A DNA stretch of 12,813 bases from assembly GCA_034111045.1 (NCBI GenBank), contig JAWUYA010000049.1, positions 1-12,813 of the forward strand, given 5' to 3'. The stretch is from JALJPB01 sp034111045 (GTDB lineage Bacteria; Pseudomonadota; Gammaproteobacteria; Enterobacterales; Alteromonadaceae). Shown one piece after another: positions 6,465 through 12,813 of this stretch. The notes beneath the pieces are model-generated. The model was not told the origin of the DNA, ran no database searches, and saw nothing but the letters and a program-made list of their open reading frames with translations. The position numbers were made by a program, and so were the translations under genes. The first letter of the stretch is position 1, and the number at the start of each line of letters is the position of its first letter.

Positions 6465-7499
6465 TCATTTTTTGTAAAATGTTCGGTACCAGTTAATAAA
6501 CTCAGCAACACCTTGAGCAACAGTCACTTGTGATTTATAGCCTGCGGCAGCAAATAAATCATTAACTTCAGCGTAGGTTTGATAAACATCACCGGCTTGC
6601 ATTTCACGAAAGTTTTTGGTTGCTTCAATGCCGAGTTCATCTTCAATGGCTTTTACAAAATCCATTAAATTAATGGGTGAGCCATGGCCTATATTATAAA
6701 TAGAATATGGGGCAGAGCTAGAGGCGGCAGAGCCAGTTTCTACCTTCCACGAAGGGTTTCTAACCGGAACCACATCGGCAATACGTACTATGCCTTCAAC
6801 AATGTCGTTTACATGGGTAAAGTCGCGCCACATATCGCCATTATTATTAATATCAATGGTATCGCCATCTAATATTTTCTTGGTGAAAATATAAGGCGCC
6901 ATATCGGGACGGCCCCATGAACCATAAACAGTAAAAAACCTTAAGCCTGTTGTTGGCACATCATAAAGATGTGAGTAACTATGCGCCATCAATTCATTTG
7001 ATTTTTTAGTTGCCGCATAAAGCGATACTGGGTGGTCAACCGAGTCACTGGTTGAAAATGGCGTTTTATTATTTAAACCATATACCGAGCTTGAAGTAGC
7101 ATAAATGAGATGCTCAACCTTGTTATGTCGACAACCCTCAAGAATGGTTAAGTGACCAATTAAATTAGAATCAGCATACGCCATAGGATTCTCAATTGAA
7201 TACCGAACACCTGCTTGCGCCGCTAGGTGAATAACACGATCAAACTTTTCATTGGTAAATAATGTAGATATCCCTTCACGTTCTGTAAGGTCAAGCTTTA
7301 TAAAGCGAAAATTGCCGTTACTATTTTTAGCGCTGTTATCAGTAAATGGCTCTAATTCAGCCAAACGGGCTAGTTTAAGATTAACATCATAATAGTCATT
7401 TAAATTATCAATACCAACAACATCATGGCCTTGCTCACACAAACGTTTAGTTGTATGAAAGCCAATAAAACCGGCGGCACCGGTGACTAAATACTTCAT
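6465..7499 (-). CDS. UDP-glucuronate 4-epimerase (SDR family)
   Basis: This NAD-dependent epimerase should convert UDP-glucuronate to UDP-galacturonate. Counting from the ATG at 7499 (344 residues), the Rossmann motif GAAGFIG spans 7-13, the catalytic serines ATSSSVYG lie around 134-141, and the YxxxK pair is Y161 and K165. RFFTVYGSWGRPDMA and GDMWRDFTHVNDIVEGI are typical of the uronate-specific 4-epimerases rather than GalE. The 344 residues match their usual length. An in-frame ATG at 7523 would add MFKHEENV ahead of MKYLVTGAAG; I prefer the inner start because GAAGAG lies about 6 bases before it and the family begins there. Placement directly downstream of ugd, and before galU, fits a UDP-GlcA to UDP-GalA branch. 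A dehydratase or another 4-epimerase specificity is possible but less likely. Confidence 0.88.
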   Translation of the reverse strand: MKYLVTGAAGFIGFHTTKRLCEQGHDVVGIDNLNDYYDVNLKLARLAELEPFTDNSAKNSNGNFRFIKLDLTEREGISTLFTNEKFDRVIHLAAQAGVRYSIENPMAYADSNLIGHLTILEGCRHNKVEHLIYATSSSVYGLNNKTPFSTSDSVDHPVSLYAATKKSNELMAHSYSHLYDVPTTGLRFFTVYGSWGRPDMAPYIFTKKILDGDTIDINNNGDMWRDFTHVNDIVEGIVRIADVVPVRNPSWKVETGSAASSSAPYSIYNIGHGSPINLMDFVKAIEDELGIEATKNFREMQAGDVYQTYAEVNDLFAAAGYKSQVTVAQGVAEFINWYRTFYKK

Positions 7500-7527
7500 A
7501 ACATTCTCTTCATGTTTGAACAAAAAT

Positions 7528-7555
7528 TAATGGCTAATGGCTAATGACTAATGGA
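7528..7555. repeat. 7-bp tandem repeat between ugd and the epimerase gene
   Basis: Four heptamers in a row: TAATGGC, TAATGGC, TAATGAC, TAATGGA. They lie just upstream of the epimerase start and are followed after a short spacer by a 14-bp array with related 7-base periodicity. The array lies in the transcribed spacer of the presumed operon. Confidence 0.8.
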
Positions 7556-7572
7556 TAAAACCGCTACTACAA

Positions 7573-7628
7573 ACTAGTCACTAACCACCAGTTACTGCAA
7601 ACCAGTTATTAACAACTAGTCACTGCCA
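7573..7628. repeat. 14-bp degenerate tandem repeat running into the 3' end of ugd
   Basis: Four units of the form AC(T/C)AGT(C/T)A...: ACTAGTCACTAACC (7573-7586), ACCAGTTACTGCAA (7587-7600), ACCAGTTATTAACA (7601-7614) and ACTAGTCACTGCCA (7615-7628). The last unit contains the ugd stop codon (7616-7618) and its final codons. AACTAGTCACT therefore occurs twice, 42 bases apart. The unit can be read as two heptamers, matching the neighbouring 7-bp array. Confidence 0.8.
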
Positions 7629-8782
7629 AAAAGGTCTCGGGTATACACTTTATCGGCAACGTCGGCTAATTCATCAGCCATGCGGTTGGATACAATAACA
7701 TCCGATAATTCTTTAAAAGCTTCTAGATCGTTAAATACCTGCGAATGAAAAAATTCTTTTTCTTCTAACACCGGTTCATAAATAACCACTTCAATACCTT
7801 TGGCCTTTATTCGTTTCAAAATACCTTGAATAGATGAAGACCTAAAGTTGTCTGAGCCACTTTTCATGATCAAACGATACACTCCCACCACTTTCGGATG
7901 TTTGCTAATGATAGAGTCGGCAATAAAGTTTTTACGCGTGGTATTAGAGTCAACAATGGCACTGATCAAGTTATTGGGTACATATTGGTAATTAGCTAAC
8001 AACTGCTTAGTGTCTTTAGGTAAACAATAGCCCCCATAACCGAATGAAGGGTTGTTATAGTGAGAACCAATACGAGGGTCTAACCCTACCCCTTCAATTA
8101 TTTGCTTTGTATTTAAACCGTCAGTTTCGGCATAAGAATCTAATTCATTAAAATAAGAAACGCGCATGGCAAGGTAAGTGTTCGAAAAAAGTTTAACGGC
8201 CTCTGCTTCAGTGGAGTCGGTAAACAAAATATCAATATTTTGCTTTATCGCCCCTTGGGCTAGTAAATTAGCAAATATAGTTGCTCGCTCTGACTTTTCA
8301 CCAACAATTATACGCGAGGGATGCAAGTTATCATAAAGCGCTTTACCTTCCCTTAAAAACTCAGGTGAAAATAGTATATTTTCACAACCCAGCTCTTCTT
8401 TAATACGTGCAGTATAACCGACAGGAACAGTAGACTTAATTACCATAATCGCTGCCGGATTAATTGCCATAACATCTTGAATTACCGCTTCAATGCTTTT
8501 AGTATTAAAGGTATTGGTTACTGAGTCGTAATCAGTGGGTGTGGCAATAACAACAAAATCAGCATTTTTGTAAGCAAACTCTTTATCTAAGGTTGCGGTA
8601 AAGTCGAGCACTTTATTTTGTAAAAAATCTTCAATTTCAACATCTGAAATAGGCGATTTCTTGTTTTTTAATAAATCAACTTTTTCTTTGATGATATCAA
8701 CTGCAATCACTTGGTTATGCTGTGCTAACAACATTGAATTAGATAATCCAACGTAGCCAGTACCGGCTATGGCTATTTTCAT
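7616..8782 (-). CDS. ugd: UDP-glucose 6-dehydrogenase
   Basis: Ugd oxidises UDP-glucose to UDP-glucuronate with two NAD+ in the cytoplasm. The 388 residues match the short E. coli-type enzyme. The Rossmann motif GTGYVGL lies at 7-13. STVPVG is at 117-122, FSPEFLREGKALYDNLHPSR at 138-157, and KLFSNTYLAMRVSYFNELD at 197-215. The catalytic cysteine is C253 in FGYGGYCLPKDTKQL. All expected motifs are present, so the enzyme is probably active. AAAGGT 8 bases before the ATG supports the start. Its product feeds the 4-epimerase encoded immediately downstream, and its substrate is made by the GalU at the end of the block. The gene is separated from rfbB by 101 AT-rich bases. The stop codon lies inside a 14-bp tandem repeat that continues into the spacer. 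Confidence 0.96.
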   Translation of the reverse strand: MKIAIAGTGYVGLSNSMLLAQHNQVIAVDIIKEKVDLLKNKKSPISDVEIEDFLQNKVLDFTATLDKEFAYKNADFVVIATPTDYDSVTNTFNTKSIEAVIQDVMAINPAAIMVIKSTVPVGYTARIKEELGCENILFSPEFLREGKALYDNLHPSRIIVGEKSERATIFANLLAQGAIKQNIDILFTDSTEAEAVKLFSNTYLAMRVSYFNELDSYAETDGLNTKQIIEGVGLDPRIGSHYNNPSFGYGGYCLPKDTKQLLANYQYVPNNLISAIVDSNTTRKNFIADSIISKHPKVVGVYRLIMKSGSDNFRSSSIQGILKRIKAKGIEVVIYEPVLEEKEFFHSQVFNDLEAFKELSDVIVSNRMADELADVADKVYTRDLFGSD

Positions 8783-8883
8783 ATTTATACCTTTAATTTT
8801 TTCTAAAATACATTATCGATACAATATTAATACAATTTTATATTAAAAGTATACTGAGCCTATGCACCTTAAGAATACTAAAA

Positions 8884-9984
8884 TCAACTATATTGCTGCT
8901 TTACCCAATCTTGATAAGAGCCATCCATTACCGACTGCCACCACTGTTCATTATTTAAATACCAAGTAACCGTTTTTGCAATACCTGTTGCAAACGACTC
9001 TTTCGGTTCATAACCTAGCTCATTATTGGTTTTAGTGGCATCAATTGCATAACGCCTGTCGTGACCGGGTCGGTCTTTAACATAAGTGATTAGCGATGCG
9101 GTATTTTGTTCTATTGCCGCTTTTGCTTTTGGAAAACGAGCAGCAAGCTCCGCATTATTAGTAAACTCTTGTTCTACTAACACTGAAATAGTTTTTACAA
9201 TATCAATATTAGCCCATTCGTTATTACCGCCAATATTATAGTTTTCACCAATACGTCCATTTTGTAACACTAAATCGATACCATAGGCATGGTCTTCTAC
9301 ATACAACCAATCTCTAATTTGCTGGCCATCGCCATAAATAGGTAGGTCTTTATTATGCAGAACATTAGTGATAACCAAAGGAATAAGCTTTTCAGGAAAA
9401 TGATACGGCCCATAATTATTAGAACAATTACTGGTAGTAACATTTAAACCATAAGTATGATGATAAGCACGAACTAAATGGTCACTTGCAGCTTTACTTG
9501 CAGAATATGGAGAATTAGGTGCATAGGCAGTGTCTTCAGTAAAAGCCGGGGCGGTTGCTGATAACGTGCCGTAAACTTCATCGGTAGAAACATGATGAAA
9601 ACGATGGACTTCAAGTACATCGTCACCATCTAACCATACTTTTTTAGCCGCTTTTAATAGACTATAAGTTCCCATGATATTGGTTTCGATAAACGCATCT
9701 GGACCAGTAATAGAACGGTCAACATGAGACTCAGCAGCAAAGTGTACTAGGGTATCAATACTATGCTCTACAAGAAGTGATTCAACTAAAGCTTGATCAC
9801 AAATATTGCCATGTACAAAAGTATAATTTAGATTAGTTTCAACAGGCACTAAGTTAGCCATGTTACCCGCATAGGTTAATGCATCAAGTACAATTACTTT
9901 ATCTTCAGGGTACTTCTCAAGCCAATAGTGAACAAAATTGGCGCCAATAAAACCAGCTCCGCCAGTAACTAATAATGTTTTCAT
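8884..9984 (-). CDS. rfbB: dTDP-glucose 4,6-dehydratase
   Basis: RfbB (RmlB) is the second step of dTDP-L-rhamnose synthesis: dTDP-glucose to dTDP-4-keto-6-deoxyglucose with bound NAD+. In the 366-residue product the glycine-rich motif GGAGFIG lies at 8-14 and HFAAESHVDRSI at 81-92. The active-site triad T134-D135-E136 is in STDEVYG, with Y160 and K164 in YSASK. NNYGPYHFPEKLIP, GDGQQIRDWLYVEDHA and KDRPGHDRRYAID complete a textbook RmlB pattern. AAGAG before the ATG is a modest ribosome binding site. The gene lies 45 bases downstream of rfbD and is the last of the four rhamnose genes, in the order A-C-D-B. Confidence 0.96.
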   Translation of the reverse strand: MKTLLVTGGAGFIGANFVHYWLEKYPEDKVIVLDALTYAGNMANLVPVETNLNYTFVHGNICDQALVESLLVEHSIDTLVHFAAESHVDRSITGPDAFIETNIMGTYSLLKAAKKVWLDGDDVLEVHRFHHVSTDEVYGTLSATAPAFTEDTAYAPNSPYSASKAASDHLVRAYHHTYGLNVTTSNCSNNYGPYHFPEKLIPLVITNVLHNKDLPIYGDGQQIRDWLYVEDHAYGIDLVLQNGRIGENYNIGGNNEWANIDIVKTISVLVEQEFTNNAELAARFPKAKAAIEQNTASLITYVKDRPGHDRRYAIDATKTNNELGYEPKESFATGIAKTVTWYLNNEQWWQSVMDGSYQDWVKQQYS

Positions 9985-10029
9985 ATCGTTAACTCTTTTA
10001 ATTCTTTTTATTTAATGTAAGGTTTGAAA

Positions 10030-10908
10030 TTATTGATTTTCGTGCTTTTGCAGTTCATGTATCATATTTTCTAATTGTTTGCGCCAATGTACTAATTGAC
10101 AAGAGGGTAACGCATGAACAAAGCTACTTTTATCAAGCACACTGTAATGCGGTCGTTTTGCAGGTGTAGGATAATCGGCAGTTGTAATGGCATTGATCGG
10201 AATTTCTTTCTCTAGCATGCCAAGGTTCAACGCTATTTCTTGAATGGCCACAGCAAAATCATACCAGCTTGCCACACCGTTATCGGTGTAATGATGAATA
10301 CCCGTTACGTTCTGCTTTGCCGCTGCAACACAAGCAACAGCTAAACCTTTAGCATAAGTAGGCGAGCCAATTTGGTCGCTAATGATACTTAACTCAGGTT
10401 TAGAGCTCATTAACTTCAGCATGGTTTTAACAAAGTTATTACCATGTGTTGAATAAACCCATGATGTTCTGAGCACGCACGACATTGACGGATAAACATC
10501 AAAAATCAGTTTTTCACCCGCCGCTTTACTTTCACCATAAACACCTAACGGGCTTATAGCATCATCAGGTAAATAAGGAGATCCTTTATCACCCTGAAAA
10601 ACAAAATCTGTGGATACATGAATAAAAGGTATGGCAAGTTCTTTACAAACACTCGCTAAGTTACCCACATATTCACAATTGAGTTTGAAGGCATTTTCGT
10701 GATCGGACTCTGCAGTATCGACAGCCGTATAAGCAGAGGCATTAATAACAGCATCGGGTGCTAATAATTCAAGTTGCTCTGCTAATTTGACAGGAGAAGA
10801 CAAATCAACATCGTCACGGCCTAAGCAGAAAACGGCTAACTCAGCATCTTGTAATTGTTGTATTTCCCATGCTAGTTGCCCTGAACGACCTATAACCGCT
10901 ATTTTCAT
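10030..10908 (-). CDS. rfbD: dTDP-4-dehydrorhamnose reductase
   Basis: RfbD (RmlD) performs the final NAD(P)H-dependent reduction to dTDP-L-rhamnose. In the 292-residue product the nucleotide-binding motif GRSGQLAWE lies at 7-15. NASAYTAVDTAESD is at 56-69, STDFVFQG at 99-106, and the YxxxK pair is Y124 and K128 in YGESK. RTSWVYSTHGNNFVKTML and DQIGSPTYAKGLA are strong family signatures. The length matches the usual size of about 290-300. An unremarkable GTGGA element precedes the ATG. The gene lies between rfbC (84-base gap) and rfbB (45-base gap) on the same strand, as expected for co-expression of one pathway. Confidence 0.96.
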   Translation of the reverse strand: MKIAVIGRSGQLAWEIQQLQDAELAVFCLGRDDVDLSSPVKLAEQLELLAPDAVINASAYTAVDTAESDHENAFKLNCEYVGNLASVCKELAIPFIHVSTDFVFQGDKGSPYLPDDAISPLGVYGESKAAGEKLIFDVYPSMSCVLRTSWVYSTHGNNFVKTMLKLMSSKPELSIISDQIGSPTYAKGLAVACVAAAKQNVTGIHHYTDNGVASWYDFAVAIQEIALNLGMLEKEIPINAITTADYPTPAKRPHYSVLDKSSFVHALPSCQLVHWRKQLENMIHELQKHENQ

Positions 10909-10992
10909 TTCACATCCACTTGGTAAAATTCATAGATTAAAGTTCACTAACAAAAGCTAACTTATTAATACTTACTTTTTAAATATTGCCTA

Positions 10993-11538
10993 TTATAAAG
11001 TAGGTGCATGCTCAAAAGACAAACCCACTTCATCTTTAACCGATAAGTTAGGAATAACATCATCAACAAGCGGCCATTGAATAGCTAACGCTGGGTCGTT
11101 CCATAAAAGTGACACTTCATGCTCTGGTGCGTAGTAATCGGTACATTTGTAAACGAACTCTGCCGACTCACTCATCACATAAAAACCATGAGCAAAGCCT
11201 GCAGGCACCCATAATTGCTTTTTATTGTCACCCGACAAAACCACACCAAGGTGTTGCCCAAAAGTCGGAGAAGACTTACGCATATCAACAGCAACATCAT
11301 ATACTTCACCAGAAGTAACACGCACAAGTTTACCCTGTGTTTGCGTTAACTGATAATGTAAACCACGCAGAATACCGTGTGATGATTTACTATGGTTGTC
11401 TTGCACAAAAGTAACATCAGCAACATTGGCCTTAAACCAATCAATACGAAAGGTTTCTAAGAAAAAACCTCGTTCATCACCAAATACTTTTGGTTTAATA
11501 ATTTTTACATCTGGGATATTTGTATCAATAACTTGCAC
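10993..11538 (-). CDS. rfbC: dTDP-4-dehydrorhamnose 3,5-epimerase
   Basis: RfbC (RmlC) inverts C3 and C5 of dTDP-4-keto-6-deoxyglucose. The 181-residue cupin protein has the RmlC features: DERGFFLETFR (21-31), FVQDNHSKSSHGILRGLHYQ (44-63) with catalytic H61, KLVRVTSGEVYDVAVD with K71, LWVPAGFAHGF (109-119) and the active-site tyrosine Y130 in FVYKCTDYY. The start codon is GTG (11536-11538). AAGGAAG lies about 7 bases before it, and the upstream reading frame meets a stop at 11551-11553 with no ATG between, so GTG is effectively the only choice. The gene lies between rfbA and rfbD; the 83-base gap to rfbA contains a palindromic repeat. Size and motifs leave little doubt about function. Confidence 0.96.
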   Translation of the reverse strand: MQVIDTNIPDVKIIKPKVFGDERGFFLETFRIDWFKANVADVTFVQDNHSKSSHGILRGLHYQLTQTQGKLVRVTSGEVYDVAVDMRKSSPTFGQHLGVVLSGDNKKQLWVPAGFAHGFYVMSESAEFVYKCTDYYAPEHEVSLLWNDPALAIQWPLVDDVIPNLSVKDEVGLSFEHAPTL

Positions 11539-11578
11539 TATAAACTTCCTTTAAACATCAGCCTGAAACTTTTTGAAC

Positions 11579-11608
11579 CGTCACTCTGAATTCATTTCAG
11601 AATCTAGT
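11579..11608. repeat. Palindromic element between rfbA and rfbC
   Basis: TCTGAA (11585-11590) and TTCAGA (11596-11601) form a 6-bp hairpin stem around TTCAT. It is flanked by CGTCAC on the left and ATCTAG on the right. The shape (GTCA, short palindrome, ATCTAG) resembles a class of dispersed intergenic palindromes known from many proteobacterial genomes. Whether this one is repeated in its genome cannot be seen here. It is not followed by a T-run on the transcribed strand, so it is not a classical terminator, but it could affect mRNA stability between rfbA and rfbC. Confidence 0.5.
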
Positions 11609-11621
11609 AAAAAAACACAAC

Positions 11622-12500
11622 CTAAAATACTCGCTCATCAATCAACTTCAACAAATATTCACCGTAACCACTCTTACGAAGCGGCTGAGCAATTTCACGT
11701 AAATTTTCAGCACTTAACCAACCATTACGAAAAGCGACTTCTTCAGGACAATTTACCTTAAGCCCTTGACGTTTATCAATAGTAGAAATGAACTGAGCAG
11801 CCGCTAACAAGTCATCATGAGTACCAGTATCTAACCAAGCAGTACCGCGGCCCATGATTTCAACTTTTAATTCACCAGCTTTGAGGTATTGATCGATAAC
11901 ATCAGTAATTTCTAATTCACCGCGCGCAGAAGGTTTAACATTCTTGGCAAATTCGACCACGCGTTCATCAAAAAAGTATAAACCAGGTATGGCATAATTA
12001 GATTTAGGTTCCACGGGTTTTTCTTCAATCGAAATCGCGGTACCAGCAGCATCAAATTCAACCACACCATACGAGCGAGGGTTTGATACATGATAGCCAA
12101 ATACCGTACCACCTGATTGTTGAGCATTAGCATTTTGTAACGACTTAGATAAATCATGTCCGTAAAACATGTTATCACCAAGTACCAATGCAGCAGCACA
12201 GCCAGCCAAAAACTCCTCAGCTAATATAAACGCTTGTGCTAGACCATCTGGGCTAGGTTGTTCTTTGTAAGCAATAGAAACACCAAAGTTAGAACCATCA
12301 CCTAGTAAGTTTTCAAAGCGATGGATTTCATCCGGAGTAGAAATAACCAATATATCTTGGATACCTGCTTGCATCAAAGTAGCAAGTGGATAATAAACCA
12401 TAGGTTTGTCATAAATAGGCATTAATTGCTTACTAACTACTTTGGTCAATGGATACAGACGTGTTCCGCTACCGCCTGCTAAAATAATTCCTTTTCTCAT
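11622..12500 (-). CDS. rfbA: Glucose-1-phosphate thymidylyltransferase
   Basis: RfbA (RmlA) couples dTTP and glucose-1-phosphate to dTDP-glucose, the entry step of the rhamnose pathway. In the 292-residue product the loop LAGGSGTRLYPLTKVVSKQL lies at 7-26, LGDNMFYGHDL with metal-binding D109 at 107-117, IEEKP with K161 at 158-162, and RGELEITDV at 193-201. GRGTAWLDTGTHDDLL, with the second metal aspartate D224, spans 218-232. The length is that of the family. An AAGAG element lies 6 bases before the ATG. The gap to the upstream glycosyltransferase is only 11 bases, which argues for one transcript. It heads the rhamnose genes in the order A-C-D-B, unlike the B-D-A-C order common in enterobacteria. 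Confidence 0.96.
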   Translation of the reverse strand: MRKGIILAGGSGTRLYPLTKVVSKQLMPIYDKPMVYYPLATLMQAGIQDILVISTPDEIHRFENLLGDGSNFGVSIAYKEQPSPDGLAQAFILAEEFLAGCAAALVLGDNMFYGHDLSKSLQNANAQQSGGTVFGYHVSNPRSYGVVEFDAAGTAISIEEKPVEPKSNYAIPGLYFFDERVVEFAKNVKPSARGELEITDVIDQYLKAGELKVEIMGRGTAWLDTGTHDDLLAAAQFISTIDKRQGLKVNCPEEVAFRNGWLSAENLREIAQPLRKSGYGEYLLKLIDERVF

Positions 12501-12511
12501 GTAATTCTCTT

Positions 12512-12813
12512 TTATTTAAATAAACTAAAATACTGTTGTTTGACGATCTTCCATGTATAAAGGCGCTGCGCTATTTCTTTCATGGTATCGGCATTATTGA
12601 ATGAGCCTTCTTGCTCAATTTGATGAACTAACTCCTCTGCATTACAGAAAAAGCGAGCATTATCTTCAGTCGAAGCTCGATTATAATTACAATCAAAAGC
12701 CAAAATATTTTTATTAAAGTGCATCATTTCAACTAACGAAGGGTTAGTTCCCCCTGCAGAATGACCATGCACATAAAAACTACATTTTTGGCGGAGTTCA
12801 AATAACTTATCAA
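12512..12813 (-). CDS. Glycosyltransferase, C-terminal part (GT4-like, DUF1972-type)
   Basis: This gene is cut by the right edge; about 100 C-terminal codons are visible. The frame stays open to position 12813, and the GTG at 12770-12772 is an internal valine, not a start. Just inside the edge the protein reads LFELRQKCSFYVHGHSAGGT and continues NPSLVEMMHF. The HGHSxGGTNPSLxE motif is the donor-sugar binding region of GT-B fold glycosyltransferases, and this wording is typical of proteins with an N-terminal DUF1972 domain, several of which are annotated as rhamnosyltransferases. ILAFDCNYNRASTEDNARFF follows, where the family has a similar NR..l.d.A.YF segment. It probably transfers a sugar in assembly of a surface polysaccharide, perhaps rhamnose given rfbA 11 bases downstream. 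The acceptor and linkage cannot be deduced. Confidence 0.8.
   Translation of the reverse strand, partial: DKLFELRQKCSFYVHGHSAGGTNPSLVEMMHFNKNILAFDCNYNRASTEDNARFFCNAEELVHQIEQEGSFNNADTMKEIAQRLYTWKIVKQQYFSLFK

Noticed and set aside
7500..7523. Upstream ATG adding eight residues to the epimerase
   Set aside because: The family starts at MKxLVTGAAG, GAAGAG is well placed for the inner ATG, and the extra residues look like translated spacer.
7528..7628. CRISPR array
   Set aside because: The units are 7 and 14 bases, contiguous and without unique spacers, and no cas gene is present.
11573..11761. Plus-strand reading frame starting MNRHSEFISES
   Set aside because: It runs through the palindromic element and then antisense to rfbA; peptides of the HSEFISES kind are typical false translations of such palindromes.
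12512..12772. Complete 86-residue protein starting at the GTG at 12772
   Set aside because: The frame is open to the window edge and the upstream residues continue the glycosyltransferase motif (FYVHGHS), so it is the tail of a longer gene.

Overview
The window looks like chromosomal DNA of a low-GC marine gammaproteobacterium. SbcB, a short-form Ugd, an RfbABCD set and a YcbB-type L,D-transpeptidase in one AT-rich stretch suggest Alteromonadales, perhaps Colwellia or a relative. This placement is an inference from gene content and protein flavour, not from a search. I see no rRNA, tRNA, CRISPR array, transposase or phage gene.

Left part (1-3356, all minus strand): the first two genes of a Tad/Flp pilus locus. 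A Flp pilin (187-438) is followed 16 bases downstream by the truncated start of its A24-family prepilin peptidase (1-170); the rest of the locus would lie off the left edge. To the right are a secreted YcbB/LdtD-type L,D-transpeptidase (691-2364) and an AraC-family regulator (2499-3356) whose N-terminal half resembles a decayed response-regulator receiver domain. An AGTATTAC sequence occurs in front of both the pilin gene and the regulator gene, which raises the possibility of a regulatory link.

Middle (3357-5498): a 552-base gene-free divergent region with a plausible promoter and an 18-bp tandem repeat, then exonuclease I (sbcB), the only plus-strand gene. It converges on the polysaccharide genes across a 114-base gap.

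Right part (5499-12813, all minus strand): a nucleotide-sugar block of a surface polysaccharide locus (O-antigen, capsule or exopolysaccharide). In the direction of transcription: a truncated glycosyltransferase, rfbA, rfbC, rfbD, rfbB, ugd, a UDP-glucuronate 4-epimerase and galU. RfbA-B-C-D make dTDP-L-rhamnose from glucose-1-phosphate. GalU, Ugd and the epimerase make UDP-glucose, UDP-glucuronate and UDP-galacturonate. The predicted glycan would therefore contain rhamnose and glucuronic and/or galacturonic acid. Gaps of 11 to about 116 bases are compatible with one operon, possibly with internal promoters.

The genes are mostly ordinary. What stands out is the number of short tandem repeats inside and between genes, the degenerate receiver-AraC regulator and the Flp pilin with a two-cysteine tail. 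I did not find a convincing new biological system.
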